DNA from: Allobosea sp. 117
Lineage (GTDB): Bacteria > Pseudomonadota > Alphaproteobacteria > Rhizobiales > Xanthobacteraceae
Direction of reading: 5' to 3'
Length of the DNA stretch: 64,000 bases
NCBI RefSeq assembly: GCF_000702305.1
Contig: NZ_JNLC01000001.1
Span: 124,001 to 188,000, forward strand
Shown: positions 1 through 7,102 of the stretch, piece by piece
How the letters are laid out: every line of letters begins with the position of its first letter
Position numbering within the stretch: position 1 is the stretch's first letter
Notes under the pieces: model-generated
Seen by the model: only the letters and a program-made list of their open reading frames with translations
Told to the model about the DNA's origin: nothing
Database searches by the model: none
Translations under genes and position numbers: made by a program

Positions 1-268
1 GCAGCGATATGACGATGAGCACCAGGGCCTTGCCGAGCCGCAGCGTCCGGGCGGTGCCGGAGCCGGCGATTCCCGCGAACAGCGAGACGGCGGCATCGAG
101 CATCAGGGGCAGCGCGAAATAGGCCGGCCAGATCCGGAACTCGTCAAACAGCGCGTTGACGAAGAAGAACACGCCAGCCGCCAGCCAAGTCAGACCGATT
201 CCGCCGAGGAACCACCATTTGCGCCGGAGAAGAGGCGCGCCCAGCAAAAGCAAAAGAAGCTCGATCAT
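1..268 (-). CDS. Polytopic membrane protein, N-terminal part only
   Basis: An open frame starts at the ATG on the minus strand at 268 (MIELLLLLLGAP) and runs off the left edge of the window, so only about 89 residues are visible. The visible part is strongly hydrophobic: a Leu-rich first helix at residues 2-10, a second around 18-35 (WWFLGGIGLTWLAAGVFFFV), and a third around 50-65, consistent with an inner-membrane protein. No family motif is recognisable and the C-terminus is missing, so no function is proposed. The 160 bp between this start and the next gene (429) would hold its promoter. Confidence 0.55.
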   Translation of the reverse strand, partial: MIELLLLLLGAPLLRRKWWFLGGIGLTWLAAGVFFFVNALFDEFRIWPAYFALPLMLDAAVSLFAGIAGSGTARTLRLGKALVLIVISL

Positions 269-428
269 GAATCCTGCCGACCGGTCTTGCTCAACAACAG
301 GTAGAAAAACAGAAGGCTCGCCCCTCGGTCGGTGACGGCCGACAGGAAATGCCACGCGAAGAATGACGTAATCGTATCGAGCTGCGCCGGTGGCGGGCAA
401 GGTGTGCCCGGGTGGAGCGGCGGGCGGG

Positions 429-665
429 TCAGAACGCCTTGAAGGTGATGATGGTGCGGGTGTCCTGGATGCCCGGCACGGTCTGCACCTTCTCGTTCAC
501 GAAATGGCCGATGTCCGTGCCCTCGTTCACGTAGAACTTGACGAGAAGGTCGAACTCGCCGGCCGTCGAATAGATCTCGGACGCGATCTCCGCGTCGGCG
601 ATGGCGTTGGCGACCTCATAGGAGCGGCCGAGCTGGCATTTGATCTGCACGAAGAAGGGAATCAT
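429..665 (-). CDS. Stand-alone Lrp/AsnC ligand-binding (RAM) domain protein
   Basis: The start is taken at the ATG at 665 (MIPFFVQIKCQLGRSYEV), giving 78 residues; the longer open frame upstream reads through the thiD leader on the other strand and looks non-coding. The protein is a single alpha/beta ferredoxin-like AsnC C-terminal domain: beta strand FFVQIKC, helix GRSYEVANAIAD, then GEFDLLVKFYV and the closing strand QDTRTIITFKAF. It lacks the N-terminal winged helix-turn-helix of Lrp/AsnC regulators. Such solo domains are known in proteobacteria and archaea and may bind amino acids and form oligomers, alone or with full-length Lrp proteins. It is divergent from thiD. The family is clear; the role is unknown. 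Confidence 0.8.
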   Translation of the reverse strand: MIPFFVQIKCQLGRSYEVANAIADAEIASEIYSTAGEFDLLVKFYVNEGTDIGHFVNEKVQTVPGIQDTRTIITFKAF

Positions 666-818
666 AGGAAGGGTTGTCCGGTTGGGCGCGGCGCTGGCGC
701 CCGCCAAAGGGAGCAGATGGCTGTTCGGCTGGCAACCCCGCCTCATCAGGGGCCGGCCTTCGCGATGATGACGTTCTTGCAACACCCCGTCCGTTCGCCT
801 ATTTCCGCATCACGATCA

Positions 819-914
819 CGTTGGGGTGCCCCAGAGACCATGTTGGTTCGACGGGGCTGAGAGGCGCGATGCCAACCCACGAACCTGATCCGGGTCATGC
901 CGGCGGAGGGAACG
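819..914 (+). promoter_or_regulatory. TPP (thiamine pyrophosphate) riboswitch
   Basis: The conserved Thi-box pieces are in the right order: GGGGTGCC at 823-830, GGCTGAGAGG at 855-864, and the long 3' core AACCTGATCCGGGTCATGCC at 882-901 followed by GGCGGAGGGAACG. The ends CGTT (819-822) and AACG (911-914) can pair as P1. The element sits about 72 nt before the thiD start, so it should repress thiD when thiamine pyrophosphate is abundant. There is no obvious T-rich terminator between it and thiD, which favours control of translation start. It is the main content of the 320-bp gene-free stretch 666-985. Confidence 0.93.
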
Positions 915-985
915 GATCGCGCGTGCCGATCAGGCGAGAGGCCCGGCACAAGCGCGGCGGTCTTCACCGGCAGGGGAGAGCGCCG

Positions 986-1801
986 ATGACGAAGACGCCC
1001 ATAGCGGTGACCATAGCAGGCTCGGATTCCGGCGGCGGGGCCGGCATCCAGGCCGATCTCAAGACGTTCTCCGCGCTTGGCGTCTATGGCGCCAGCGTCG
1101 TCACCGCTCTCACCGCACAGAACACGCGCGGCGTCACCGGCATCCACGACGTGCCGCCCGACTTCATCGCGGCGCAGATGGATGCGGTGTTCTCCGACCT
1201 CGAGGTCGACGCGGTGAAGATCGGCATGCTGTCGCGCCCGGAGGTGATCGAGACGGTCGCGTTCGGTCTGGACCGGCACCGGATTTCGACCGTGGTGCTC
1301 GATCCGGTCATGGTCGCCGCCTCCGGCGACCGCCTGCTGGTACCCGAGGCGGTGGAGACGCTGCGCGCCATGCTGCTGCGCCGCGCCCTCCTCATCACGC
1401 CGAACATTCCCGAGGCGGCGGCGCTGCTCGACGTGGCGCCGGCTTCCTCGCCCGCCGAGATGCGCGCGCAGGCGGAGCGGCTGATGGCGTTCGGGCCACA
1501 GGCGGTGCTGATCAAGGGCGGGCATGGCGAGGGACCGGACAGCGTCGACGTGCTGCTCGACGCGGAGGGCGTGGTCGAACTCGCCGCCCCGCGCGTCGCC
1601 ACCCGCAACACGCACGGAACCGGCTGTACGCTCTCCTCCGCCATCGCGGCGGGCCTTGCGCGGGGCATGGAACTGCGCGCTGCGGTGCGTGCCGCCAAGG
1701 ACTATCTGACAGCGGCGATCGGCGCCTCGGACGAGCTGACAATCGGGCAGGGGCACGGCCCGGTGCACCATTTCCACGCGCTCTGGCCGCGCAGCATCTA
1801 A
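986..1801 (+). CDS. thiD: Hydroxymethylpyrimidine / phosphomethylpyrimidine kinase
   Basis: This 271-residue ribokinase-family enzyme phosphorylates HMP and HMP-P to HMP-PP, the pyrimidine half of thiamine. Evidence: the N-terminal [18 protein letters not shown] signature (residues 11-28), the internal [15 protein letters not shown] strand, the lysine-containing VLIKGGHG, and the C-terminal anion-hole motif [18 protein letters not shown] with the catalytic Cys. The ATG at 986 was chosen because GGGGAG lies about 10 nt upstream and homologues begin just before VTIAGSDS; the open frame continues upstream into the riboswitch, which is not coding. The TPP riboswitch directly upstream gives both function and regulation. 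No other thiamine gene is present locally. Its TAA overlaps the TAG of the convergent epimerase gene. Confidence 0.95.
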   Translation: MTKTPIAVTIAGSDSGGGAGIQADLKTFSALGVYGASVVTALTAQNTRGVTGIHDVPPDFIAAQMDAVFSDLEVDAVKIGMLSRPEVIETVAFGLDRHRISTVVLDPVMVAASGDRLLVPEAVETLRAMLLRRALLITPNIPEAAALLDVAPASSPAEMRAQAERLMAFGPQAVLIKGGHGEGPDSVDVLLDAEGVVELAAPRVATRNTHGTGCTLSSAIAAGLARGMELRAAVRAAKDYLTAAIGASDELTIGQGHGPVHHFHALWPRSI

Positions 1802-2775
1802 CCCCAGAGTGTGGGCTCTGGCGGAAACACGGTGCTGCCCTCATATCGCAGGGCAGGCTCGCGGTCGCGCGCCAGCAGCAGCGGGCCATCGAGGTCGACG
1901 ATGCGCGCCAACGGCGTGAGCAGCAGCGCCGGCGCCATGGCGAGCGAGGTCGCGACCATACAGCCGACCATGATGCTCAGGCCCGCCGCCTCTGCCGCCC
2001 GCGCCAGCGCGATGGCCTCGGTCAGCCCGCCGGTCTTGTCGAGCTTGATGTTGATGGCATCGTAGCGTCCCGCGAGATGGGCAAGGCTGTCGAGCCCGTG
2101 CACGCTCTCGTCGGCGCAGATCGGCACCGGGCGGGCAAGGTCGGCGAGCGCGTCGTCGGCGCCGGCCGGCAGCGGCTGCTCGATGAGTGTGACGCCGGCC
2201 TCTGCGCACGCGGCGAAGTTGGCGGCGAGGTCGGCGGCGCTCCAGCCCTCATTGGCGTCGACGATGAGCTCGGCGTCCGGCGCGGCCGAGCGGATCGCCG
2301 CGAGCCTTTCCGGATCGCCGGCGGCGCCGAGCTTGAGCTTGAGAAGCGGACGGTGCGCTGCCCGCGCGGCTTCCGCCATCGTCTCCGGGGGGCCGAGGCT
2401 GATCGTGTAGGCGGTGGTGACGGGGCGGGGCTCCGGCAGCCCGGCGCGCGCGAAGGCGGGCCGGCCGTCGCGCTTCGCCTCGAAATCCCAGAAGGCGCAG
2501 TCGAGCGCGTTGCGCGCGGCGCCGGGCGGCAGCCGCGCCTGCAGGCCGGCGCGGTCGAGCCCGTTCGCAATGTCGGGAGCAAGAGCCTCGATCGCCGCCG
2601 CCACGCCCTCGACGCTCTCGCCATAGCGCGCATAGGGAACGCATTCCCCGCGCCCCGCCACGGAGCCCTCGGCGATGCGTGCCGTCACCACCACCGCCTC
2701 GGTCTTGGAGCCGCGCGCAATGGTGAAGGCCCCGGCTATGGGAAAGCGCTCGATGGCGACGGTGAGTGAAGGCAT
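1798..2775 (-). CDS. Enolase-superfamily dipeptide epimerase / N-acetyl-D-glutamate racemase-like
   Basis: The 325-residue protein belongs to the muconate-lactonizing/dipeptide-epimerase branch of the enolase superfamily. The N-terminal capping domain (residues 1-105) is followed by a TIM barrel with the KxK base motif in LLKLKLG, metal ligands in LIVDANEGW, LIEQPL and PICADESVH, and the second acid/base lysine in INIKLDKTGGL. This pattern fits L-Ala-D/L-Glu epimerases, which recycle peptidoglycan peptides, and the related N-acetyl-D-Glu racemase DgcA. The start MPSLTVAIERFPIAGAF at 2775 matches the family N-terminus; an in-frame extension to 2859 has no family support. The partner gene dgcN is not visible here. 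The stop codon overlaps the convergent thiD stop. Superfamily assignment is firm; the substrate is inferred. Confidence 0.85.
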   Translation of the reverse strand: MPSLTVAIERFPIAGAFTIARGSKTEAVVVTARIAEGSVAGRGECVPYARYGESVEGVAAAIEALAPDIANGLDRAGLQARLPPGAARNALDCAFWDFEAKRDGRPAFARAGLPEPRPVTTAYTISLGPPETMAEAARAAHRPLLKLKLGAAGDPERLAAIRSAAPDAELIVDANEGWSAADLAANFAACAEAGVTLIEQPLPAGADDALADLARPVPICADESVHGLDSLAHLAGRYDAINIKLDKTGGLTEAIALARAAEAAGLSIMVGCMVATSLAMAPALLLTPLARIVDLDGPLLLARDREPALRYEGSTVFPPEPTLWG

Positions 2776-3035
2776 GAAGCGACCGCTTGGTGGCGCGCCG
2801 TGAATCGGCGCATAGCTGTGAGCATAGTCGATGGCGCGGACTTTCCCGCCCCCGGTCACCGGGAAGCCACAGCTACGCAGCTATCGTCGGATTTGGCTAC
2901 CCCAATACCTGTAGATGCGTCGATCGCCTCGACAGCACGGAAAGCGTGCGGCTATGAACCATAAGGATTATTTGCTCGTATTTCGTCGCGTGAGTCGCTG
3001 GATAGGCCAATACCGCCTCTGCCGATTTCGATGCT

Positions 3036-4208
3036 TTGAAACCACAATGGGAGCCGCGTTTGGGCGCCGCTGAAGCACCGCTGCTCGCCACCGCTCGCCA
3101 TGGCCGCGAGCTGGTGTTCGTCGGCAACGGCCTTTGGACGGCACCGCAGAGCCGTGCGCTCGAAGGTGCCGTGGAGGCGAGCCTTACGGAAGCCGGTGCG
3201 GCGCCCTCGGAAGCCGCCCGCATCGATCTGTCCGGCGTGCGCAGCCTCGACACGGTCGGCGCGGTGCTGCTCGACCGGCTGGTCCGCTCGTTGCACGAGA
3301 AGGGACTGCGCCCCGGCATCATAGGGCTCGAGCGGCGCTTTCAGCCGCTGATCGAGGAGGTCGAGCGCGGCTGCCACGAGGTGCCGCCAGCCAAGCCGAA
3401 TCGCAACCCGATCAGCGCCGGCCTCTATGTGATCGGCCGGGCGGTCGCGACTTCCGGCGACGACGGGATGCAGCTCCTGCAGTTCATCGGCGTCGTCGTG
3501 TCCGCGGCGCTTCGCGTGCTGCTGCGCCCGCTGAACTTCCGCTGGACGTCGATGGTCTACCACCTCGAGCGTGTCGGGCTCAGGGCGGTGCCGATCATCG
3601 CGCTGATCACCTTCCTGATCGGCTGCATCATCGCCCAGCAGGGCATCTTCCATTTCCGCAAGTTCGGCGCGACCACCTATGTCATCGACATGGTCGGCAT
3701 CCTCACGCTGCGCGAGCTCGGCGTGCTGATCGTCTCGATCATGGTCGCCGGCCGCTCGGGCAGCGCGTTCACCGCCGAGCTCGGCGCGATGAAGATGCGC
3801 GAGGAGGTCGACGCGCTGCGCGTCATGGGCGTCGACCCGACCGAGATCCTCGTGCTGCCGCGCCTCGTCGCGCTGATCATCGCGGTGCCGCTGCTCACCT
3901 TCATCGGCAACATGTGCGCGCTGTTCGGCGGCGGCCTCGTCGCCTGGCTCTATGGCAGCATCTCGCCGGACATCTTCCTCAGCCGGCTGCGCGATGCCAT
4001 CGCGCTGAACACCTTCGAGGTCGGCATGATCAAGGCGCCGTTCATGGCAGCGCTGATCGGCTTGGTCGCCTGCATGGAGGGCATGCGGGTCGGCGGCAGC
4101 GCCGAATCGCTCGGCGCGCAGACCACCGCCTCGGTGGTGAAGGCCATCTTCCTGGTGATCGTGGCCGACGGCCTGTTCGCCATGTTCTTCGCCGCGATCG
4201 ACATGTGA
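3036..4208 (+). CDS. mlaE: MlaE-type ABC lipid transporter permease with N-terminal STAS domain
   Basis: Inner-membrane permease of an MCE/Mla phospholipid transporter. Residues 1-125 resemble a STAS domain (ARIDLSGVRSLDTVGAVLLD), as is common in alphaproteobacterial MlaE. The permease half has the family hallmarks IIAQQGIFHFRKFGA, VSIMVAGRSGSAFTAELGAM and MKMREEVDALRVMGVDPTEI, followed by membrane helices to the end. In E. coli the STAS role is played by the separate MlaB, so this is a fused MlaB-MlaE arrangement. The start is uncertain: the open frame begins with TTG at 3036 and a second TTG lies at 3060; no in-frame ATG occurs before the permease domain. It is first in the operon mlaE-mlaF-mlaD-lipoprotein, 7 bp before mlaF. 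Confidence 0.9.
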   Translation: MKPQWEPRLGAAEAPLLATARHGRELVFVGNGLWTAPQSRALEGAVEASLTEAGAAPSEAARIDLSGVRSLDTVGAVLLDRLVRSLHEKGLRPGIIGLERRFQPLIEEVERGCHEVPPAKPNRNPISAGLYVIGRAVATSGDDGMQLLQFIGVVVSAALRVLLRPLNFRWTSMVYHLERVGLRAVPIIALITFLIGCIIAQQGIFHFRKFGATTYVIDMVGILTLRELGVLIVSIMVAGRSGSAFTAELGAMKMREEVDALRVMGVDPTEILVLPRLVALIIAVPLLTFIGNMCALFGGGLVAWLYGSISPDIFLSRLRDAIALNTFEVGMIKAPFMAALIGLVACMEGMRVGGSAESLGAQTTASVVKAIFLVIVADGLFAMFFAAIDM

Positions 4209-4215
4209 GGGCGGC

Positions 4216-5034
4216 GTGAATCCGGGAGCCAACGGAGCGAGCCGAAAGGGCGAGGCGGGTGAGCCGATCATCCGCGTGCGCGACCTCGTGGTCGGCTTCG
4301 GCGACCGCATCATCCTCAAGGGGCTCTCGCTCGACGTGATGGCCGGCGAGATTCTCGGCTTCGTCGGCACTTCGGGCGGCGGCAAGTCGGTGCTCACCCG
4401 CACGATCCTCGGGCTCGTCCCGAAGCGGTCCGGCTCGGTCGAGGTTTTCGGCCAGAATCTCGACGAGCTCGACTATGCCGGCCGGCGCGCCCTCGAGCGG
4501 CGCTGGGGCGTGCTGTTCCAACAGGGCGCGCTGTTCTCCTCGCTCTCGGTGAAGCAGAACATCCAGTTCCCGATGCGGGAATATCTCGACATGTCGCCGC
4601 GGCTGATGGACGAACTCGCCATCGCCAAGATCGAGATGGTCGGCCTTCAGCCCGACGTCGCCGAGAAGCTGCCTTCCGAGCTTTCCGGCGGCATGATCAA
4701 GCGCGCGGCGCTTGCCCGCTCGCTGGCGCTCGACCCGGAAATCCTCTTCCTGGACGAACCGACCTCCGGTCTCGATCCCATCGGCGCCGGCGATTTCGAT
4801 GAGCTGATCTCGACGCTGCAGCATACTTTGGGGCTCACCGTATTCATGGTAACCCACGATCTCGACAGCCTACACACGGTCTGTGACCGCGTGGCGGCGC
4901 TCTATGACGGCAAGATCGCGGCGGTCGGAACCATCGAGGCCATGGTGGCGTCCGACCATCCGTGGATTTCGGCCTATTTCCGCGGCAAGCGGGCACGGGC
5001 CGCCGGCATCGCGGCAAACCAGGGACAGCGTTGA
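4216..5034 (+). CDS. mlaF: MlaF-type ABC transporter ATP-binding protein
   Basis: A 272-residue ABC ATPase that energises the Mla lipid transporter. Walker A is GTSGGGKSV, the signature is LSGGMIKRAALARSLA (in this subfamily the usual Q after SGG is replaced by M), and Walker B plus D-loop is LFLDEPTSGLDPIGAGDFD; the switch histidine is in FMVTHDLDSL. The GTG at 4216 is used as the start; it is the first plausible in-frame start after the mlaE stop. Tight spacing to mlaE (7 bp) and mlaD (3 bp) indicates one mRNA. The Mla system moves phospholipids between inner and outer membranes to keep lipid asymmetry; direction is debated. Confidence 0.93.
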   Translation: MNPGANGASRKGEAGEPIIRVRDLVVGFGDRIILKGLSLDVMAGEILGFVGTSGGGKSVLTRTILGLVPKRSGSVEVFGQNLDELDYAGRRALERRWGVLFQQGALFSSLSVKQNIQFPMREYLDMSPRLMDELAIAKIEMVGLQPDVAEKLPSELSGGMIKRAALARSLALDPEILFLDEPTSGLDPIGAGDFDELISTLQHTLGLTVFMVTHDLDSLHTVCDRVAALYDGKIAAVGTIEAMVASDHPWISAYFRGKRARAAGIAANQGQR

Positions 5035-5037
5035 GGC

Positions 5038-6330
5038 ATGGAAACGCGCGCCAACTACGCCATCATCGGCCTGTTCACCCTGCTGGTCATCGCCGCGGGT
5101 TTCGTGTTCGTGTGGTGGTTCACCGGCTCGGCCAATCGCGGGCCGCGCGTCGCCTATGACGTCGTCTTCGACGGTGCGGTGAGCGGGCTGCAGCGCGGCT
5201 CTCAGGTGACCTTCAACGGCATCCCGGTCGGCGAGGTCTCGGACCTGAAGCTCGACACCACCGACCCGCGCAAGGTGGTGGCGACCATCGGCGTGCCGCC
5301 GGGCACGCCTGTGAAGTCCGACACGCGCGCCGCGCTGAACGTGCAGATTCTCACCGGCCTCGCTTCGGTCGGCCTCGTCGGCGGCTCGCTCGACGCCGCG
5401 CCGCTGCCACCGGCACCGCCCGGTCAGAACCCGCGCATCCGCGCCGACGTCTCCGGCGTGCAGGACCTGATGCAGACGGCGAGCCAGGTGATGGGGCGGG
5501 TCGACGACATCGCCCGGCGCGTCGACGAGTTGCTGCGCGCCAACGAGACCAAGATCTCCTCGGTGATCGACAACGTCGACAAGTTCTCGCAGGCGCTCGG
5601 CAACAATGCCGACAACATCAACAGCTTCCTGGCCGATGTCGGCGGCGCCGCCAAGCGCATCGACCAGCTCGCGCAGTCGCTGGACAAGATCGCGACCTCG
5701 ATCGATCCGGCGAAGGTCGGCAACACGGTCGACAACATCCAGAAATTCACCGGCGAGCTCGCCAATTCGAGCGACAAGATCAAGTCGTTCATCGACGACG
5801 CCAGCGCCATCGCCTCGACGTTCCGCGGCTTCTCCGCCCAGCTCGAGACCACCTTCAACCGTCTCGACCAGATCACCCAGGCGGTCGACCCCAACAAGGT
5901 CGGCAATGCGGTGAACAACATCGAGACCTTCTCGCAGACGCTGGCCAATCGCTCGGGCGACACTGATTCGCTGCTGAAGAACGCCTCCCAACTCTCCGCC
6001 AAGCTGAACGGCATGGCGGGAAAGCTCGACAAGATCCTCGACAATGTGGAGTCCATGACCACCAGCGAGGAGGGCAAGGGTATGTTCGCGCAGGTGTCGG
6101 CAGCCGCCGAGGAAGTGCGCAAGCTGGCCGCCAACCTCGATGTGCGGACGGCCGAATTGTCGCGCAATCTCAACCAGTTCGCCGGTCCGGGGCTGCGCCA
6201 GTACGAGGCGCTGGCGGCGGATGGTCGGCGCACTCTGGGGGAAATCGAGCGCGTGTTCCGCAATCTCGAGCGCAACCCGCGGCAGTTCATCTTTGGCGGG
6301 TCTTCGGTTCCTAGCTACAGTGGACGGTGA
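5038..6330 (+). CDS. mlaD: MCE-domain periplasmic lipid-binding protein (MlaD family, long form)
   Basis: A 430-residue MCE protein anchored by one N-terminal helix (residues 9-28, IGLFTLLVIAAGFVFVWWFT). The MCE domain spans about 38-118 with GLQRGSQVTFNGIPVGEV. The rest is a long alpha-helical region rich in Asn, Asp and Lys containing a repeated motif DPAKVGNTVDNIQKFT and DPNKVGNAVNNIETFS about 60 residues apart, so part of the helical tail looks duplicated. E. coli MlaD is only about 180 residues; long forms like this one are common in alphaproteobacteria and could build a longer needle across the periplasm, as YebT and PqiB do by a different route. It is third in the mla operon. Confidence 0.88.
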   Translation: METRANYAIIGLFTLLVIAAGFVFVWWFTGSANRGPRVAYDVVFDGAVSGLQRGSQVTFNGIPVGEVSDLKLDTTDPRKVVATIGVPPGTPVKSDTRAALNVQILTGLASVGLVGGSLDAAPLPPAPPGQNPRIRADVSGVQDLMQTASQVMGRVDDIARRVDELLRANETKISSVIDNVDKFSQALGNNADNINSFLADVGGAAKRIDQLAQSLDKIATSIDPAKVGNTVDNIQKFTGELANSSDKIKSFIDDASAIASTFRGFSAQLETTFNRLDQITQAVDPNKVGNAVNNIETFSQTLANRSGDTDSLLKNASQLSAKLNGMAGKLDKILDNVESMTTSEEGKGMFAQVSAAAEEVRKLAANLDVRTAELSRNLNQFAGPGLRQYEALAADGRRTLGEIERVFRNLERNPRQFIFGGSSVPSYSGR

Positions 6331-6375
6331 GATGGGGCAGGGCTGGCAAGCAGACAAAAGCAGGGGACCTGACGC

Positions 6376-6993
6376 GTGAACGGGTATGAGCGTTTGCTCC
6401 GGCCGGCGAGGAACGCTGCCGCCGTGGTTCTCGCCGTGTCGCTGGGGGGGTGCGCGGCGCTGCTCGGAGGCGGCAGCAAGGCCGTCCCGACCTTCGATCT
6501 TTCGGCGCCGAGCGGCTTCACCGCCTCGCGCGCCGGGCGCGGCCAACTGGTGGTCGGCGGGCCGACGGCGCTCGCGGTGTTCGACACGGAGCGGATCGTC
6601 GTCGAGCCGGCGCCGGGACAGGTCGCCTATCTCTCCGACGCGCAATGGAGTGACCGTCTGCCGGCGTTGTTCCAGGCGCGGCTGCTCGAATCCTTCGAGA
6701 ACGGAAACCGGGCGCGCTCGGTTGCCCGTGCCGGCGCGGGCGTCACCGCCGACTATTCGCTGATGACCGACATCCGTACCTTCGGCCTGCAGACCTATCA
6801 GGGCACCGAGGCGGTGGTCGAGGTGTCGGCCAAGGTCGTCGACGACCGCTCGGGGCGCATCCTCGCCGCCGAGGTCTTCCGCGCACGCGCCCCGGCTTCC
6901 GGGACCTCTGGCGCGGAGGCGACGCGGGCGCTGGACGAGGCCTCCGATCAGGTCTTCATCGCCATCGTGAAATGGGCCTCGGCGCGGTTCTGA
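6376..6993 (+). CDS. ABC-type transport auxiliary lipoprotein (PqiC/DUF330-like)
   Basis: A 205-residue lipoprotein: signal peptide with a hydrophobic core (AAAVVLAVSLGGC) and lipobox LGGC, so Cys26 should be lipidated. The mature part has the PqiC/DUF330 layout: an early strand TFDLSAP, then VVGGPTALAVFDTERIVV, the YLSDAQWSDRLPALFQ segment and a C-terminal helix. In this family the lipoprotein forms a ring at the outer membrane that docks MCE tunnels. The start is the GTG at 6376, with AGGGG in AGCAGGGGACC upstream. It follows mlaD by 45 bp and takes the place of MlaC/MlaA-type partners, so it is probably the outer-membrane end of this transporter. Confidence 0.85.
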   Translation: MNGYERLLRPARNAAAVVLAVSLGGCAALLGGGSKAVPTFDLSAPSGFTASRAGRGQLVVGGPTALAVFDTERIVVEPAPGQVAYLSDAQWSDRLPALFQARLLESFENGNRARSVARAGAGVTADYSLMTDIRTFGLQTYQGTEAVVEVSAKVVDDRSGRILAAEVFRARAPASGTSGAEATRALDEASDQVFIAIVKWASARF

Positions 6994-7053
6994 CGCGCCG
7001 AGCGTGAGGGCAGCGGGAGCTTCCCGGCCGCCTTTTCCGCAGACGGAAACGAA

Positions 7054-7085
7054 AAGGGGCCCCGCGAGGGGCCCTTCGTCGTTCT
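7054..7085. terminator. Bidirectional intrinsic terminator between the mla operon and the GPR-like gene
   Basis: A GC-rich stem-loop, AGGGGCCCC (7055-7063), loop GCGA, GGGGCCCTT (7068-7076), lies between two convergent genes. Read on the minus strand it is followed by TTTTCGTTT, a good T-tract for the 7103-11944 gene; on the plus strand the tail TTCGTCGTTC is weaker. Confidence 0.8.
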
Positions 7086-7102
7086 GGCGAGCCTTCTTCC
7101 GG

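Noticed and set aside
666..985. In-frame N-terminal extension of thiD back to 674
   Set aside because: The extension would be translated from the TPP riboswitch, whose structure is conserved as RNA; ThiD homologues begin at the ATG at 986.
2952..4403. Minus-strand open frame opposite mlaE
   Set aside because: The plus strand encodes a clear MlaE permease; this frame is an antisense artefact rich in Asp, Glu, His and Arg.
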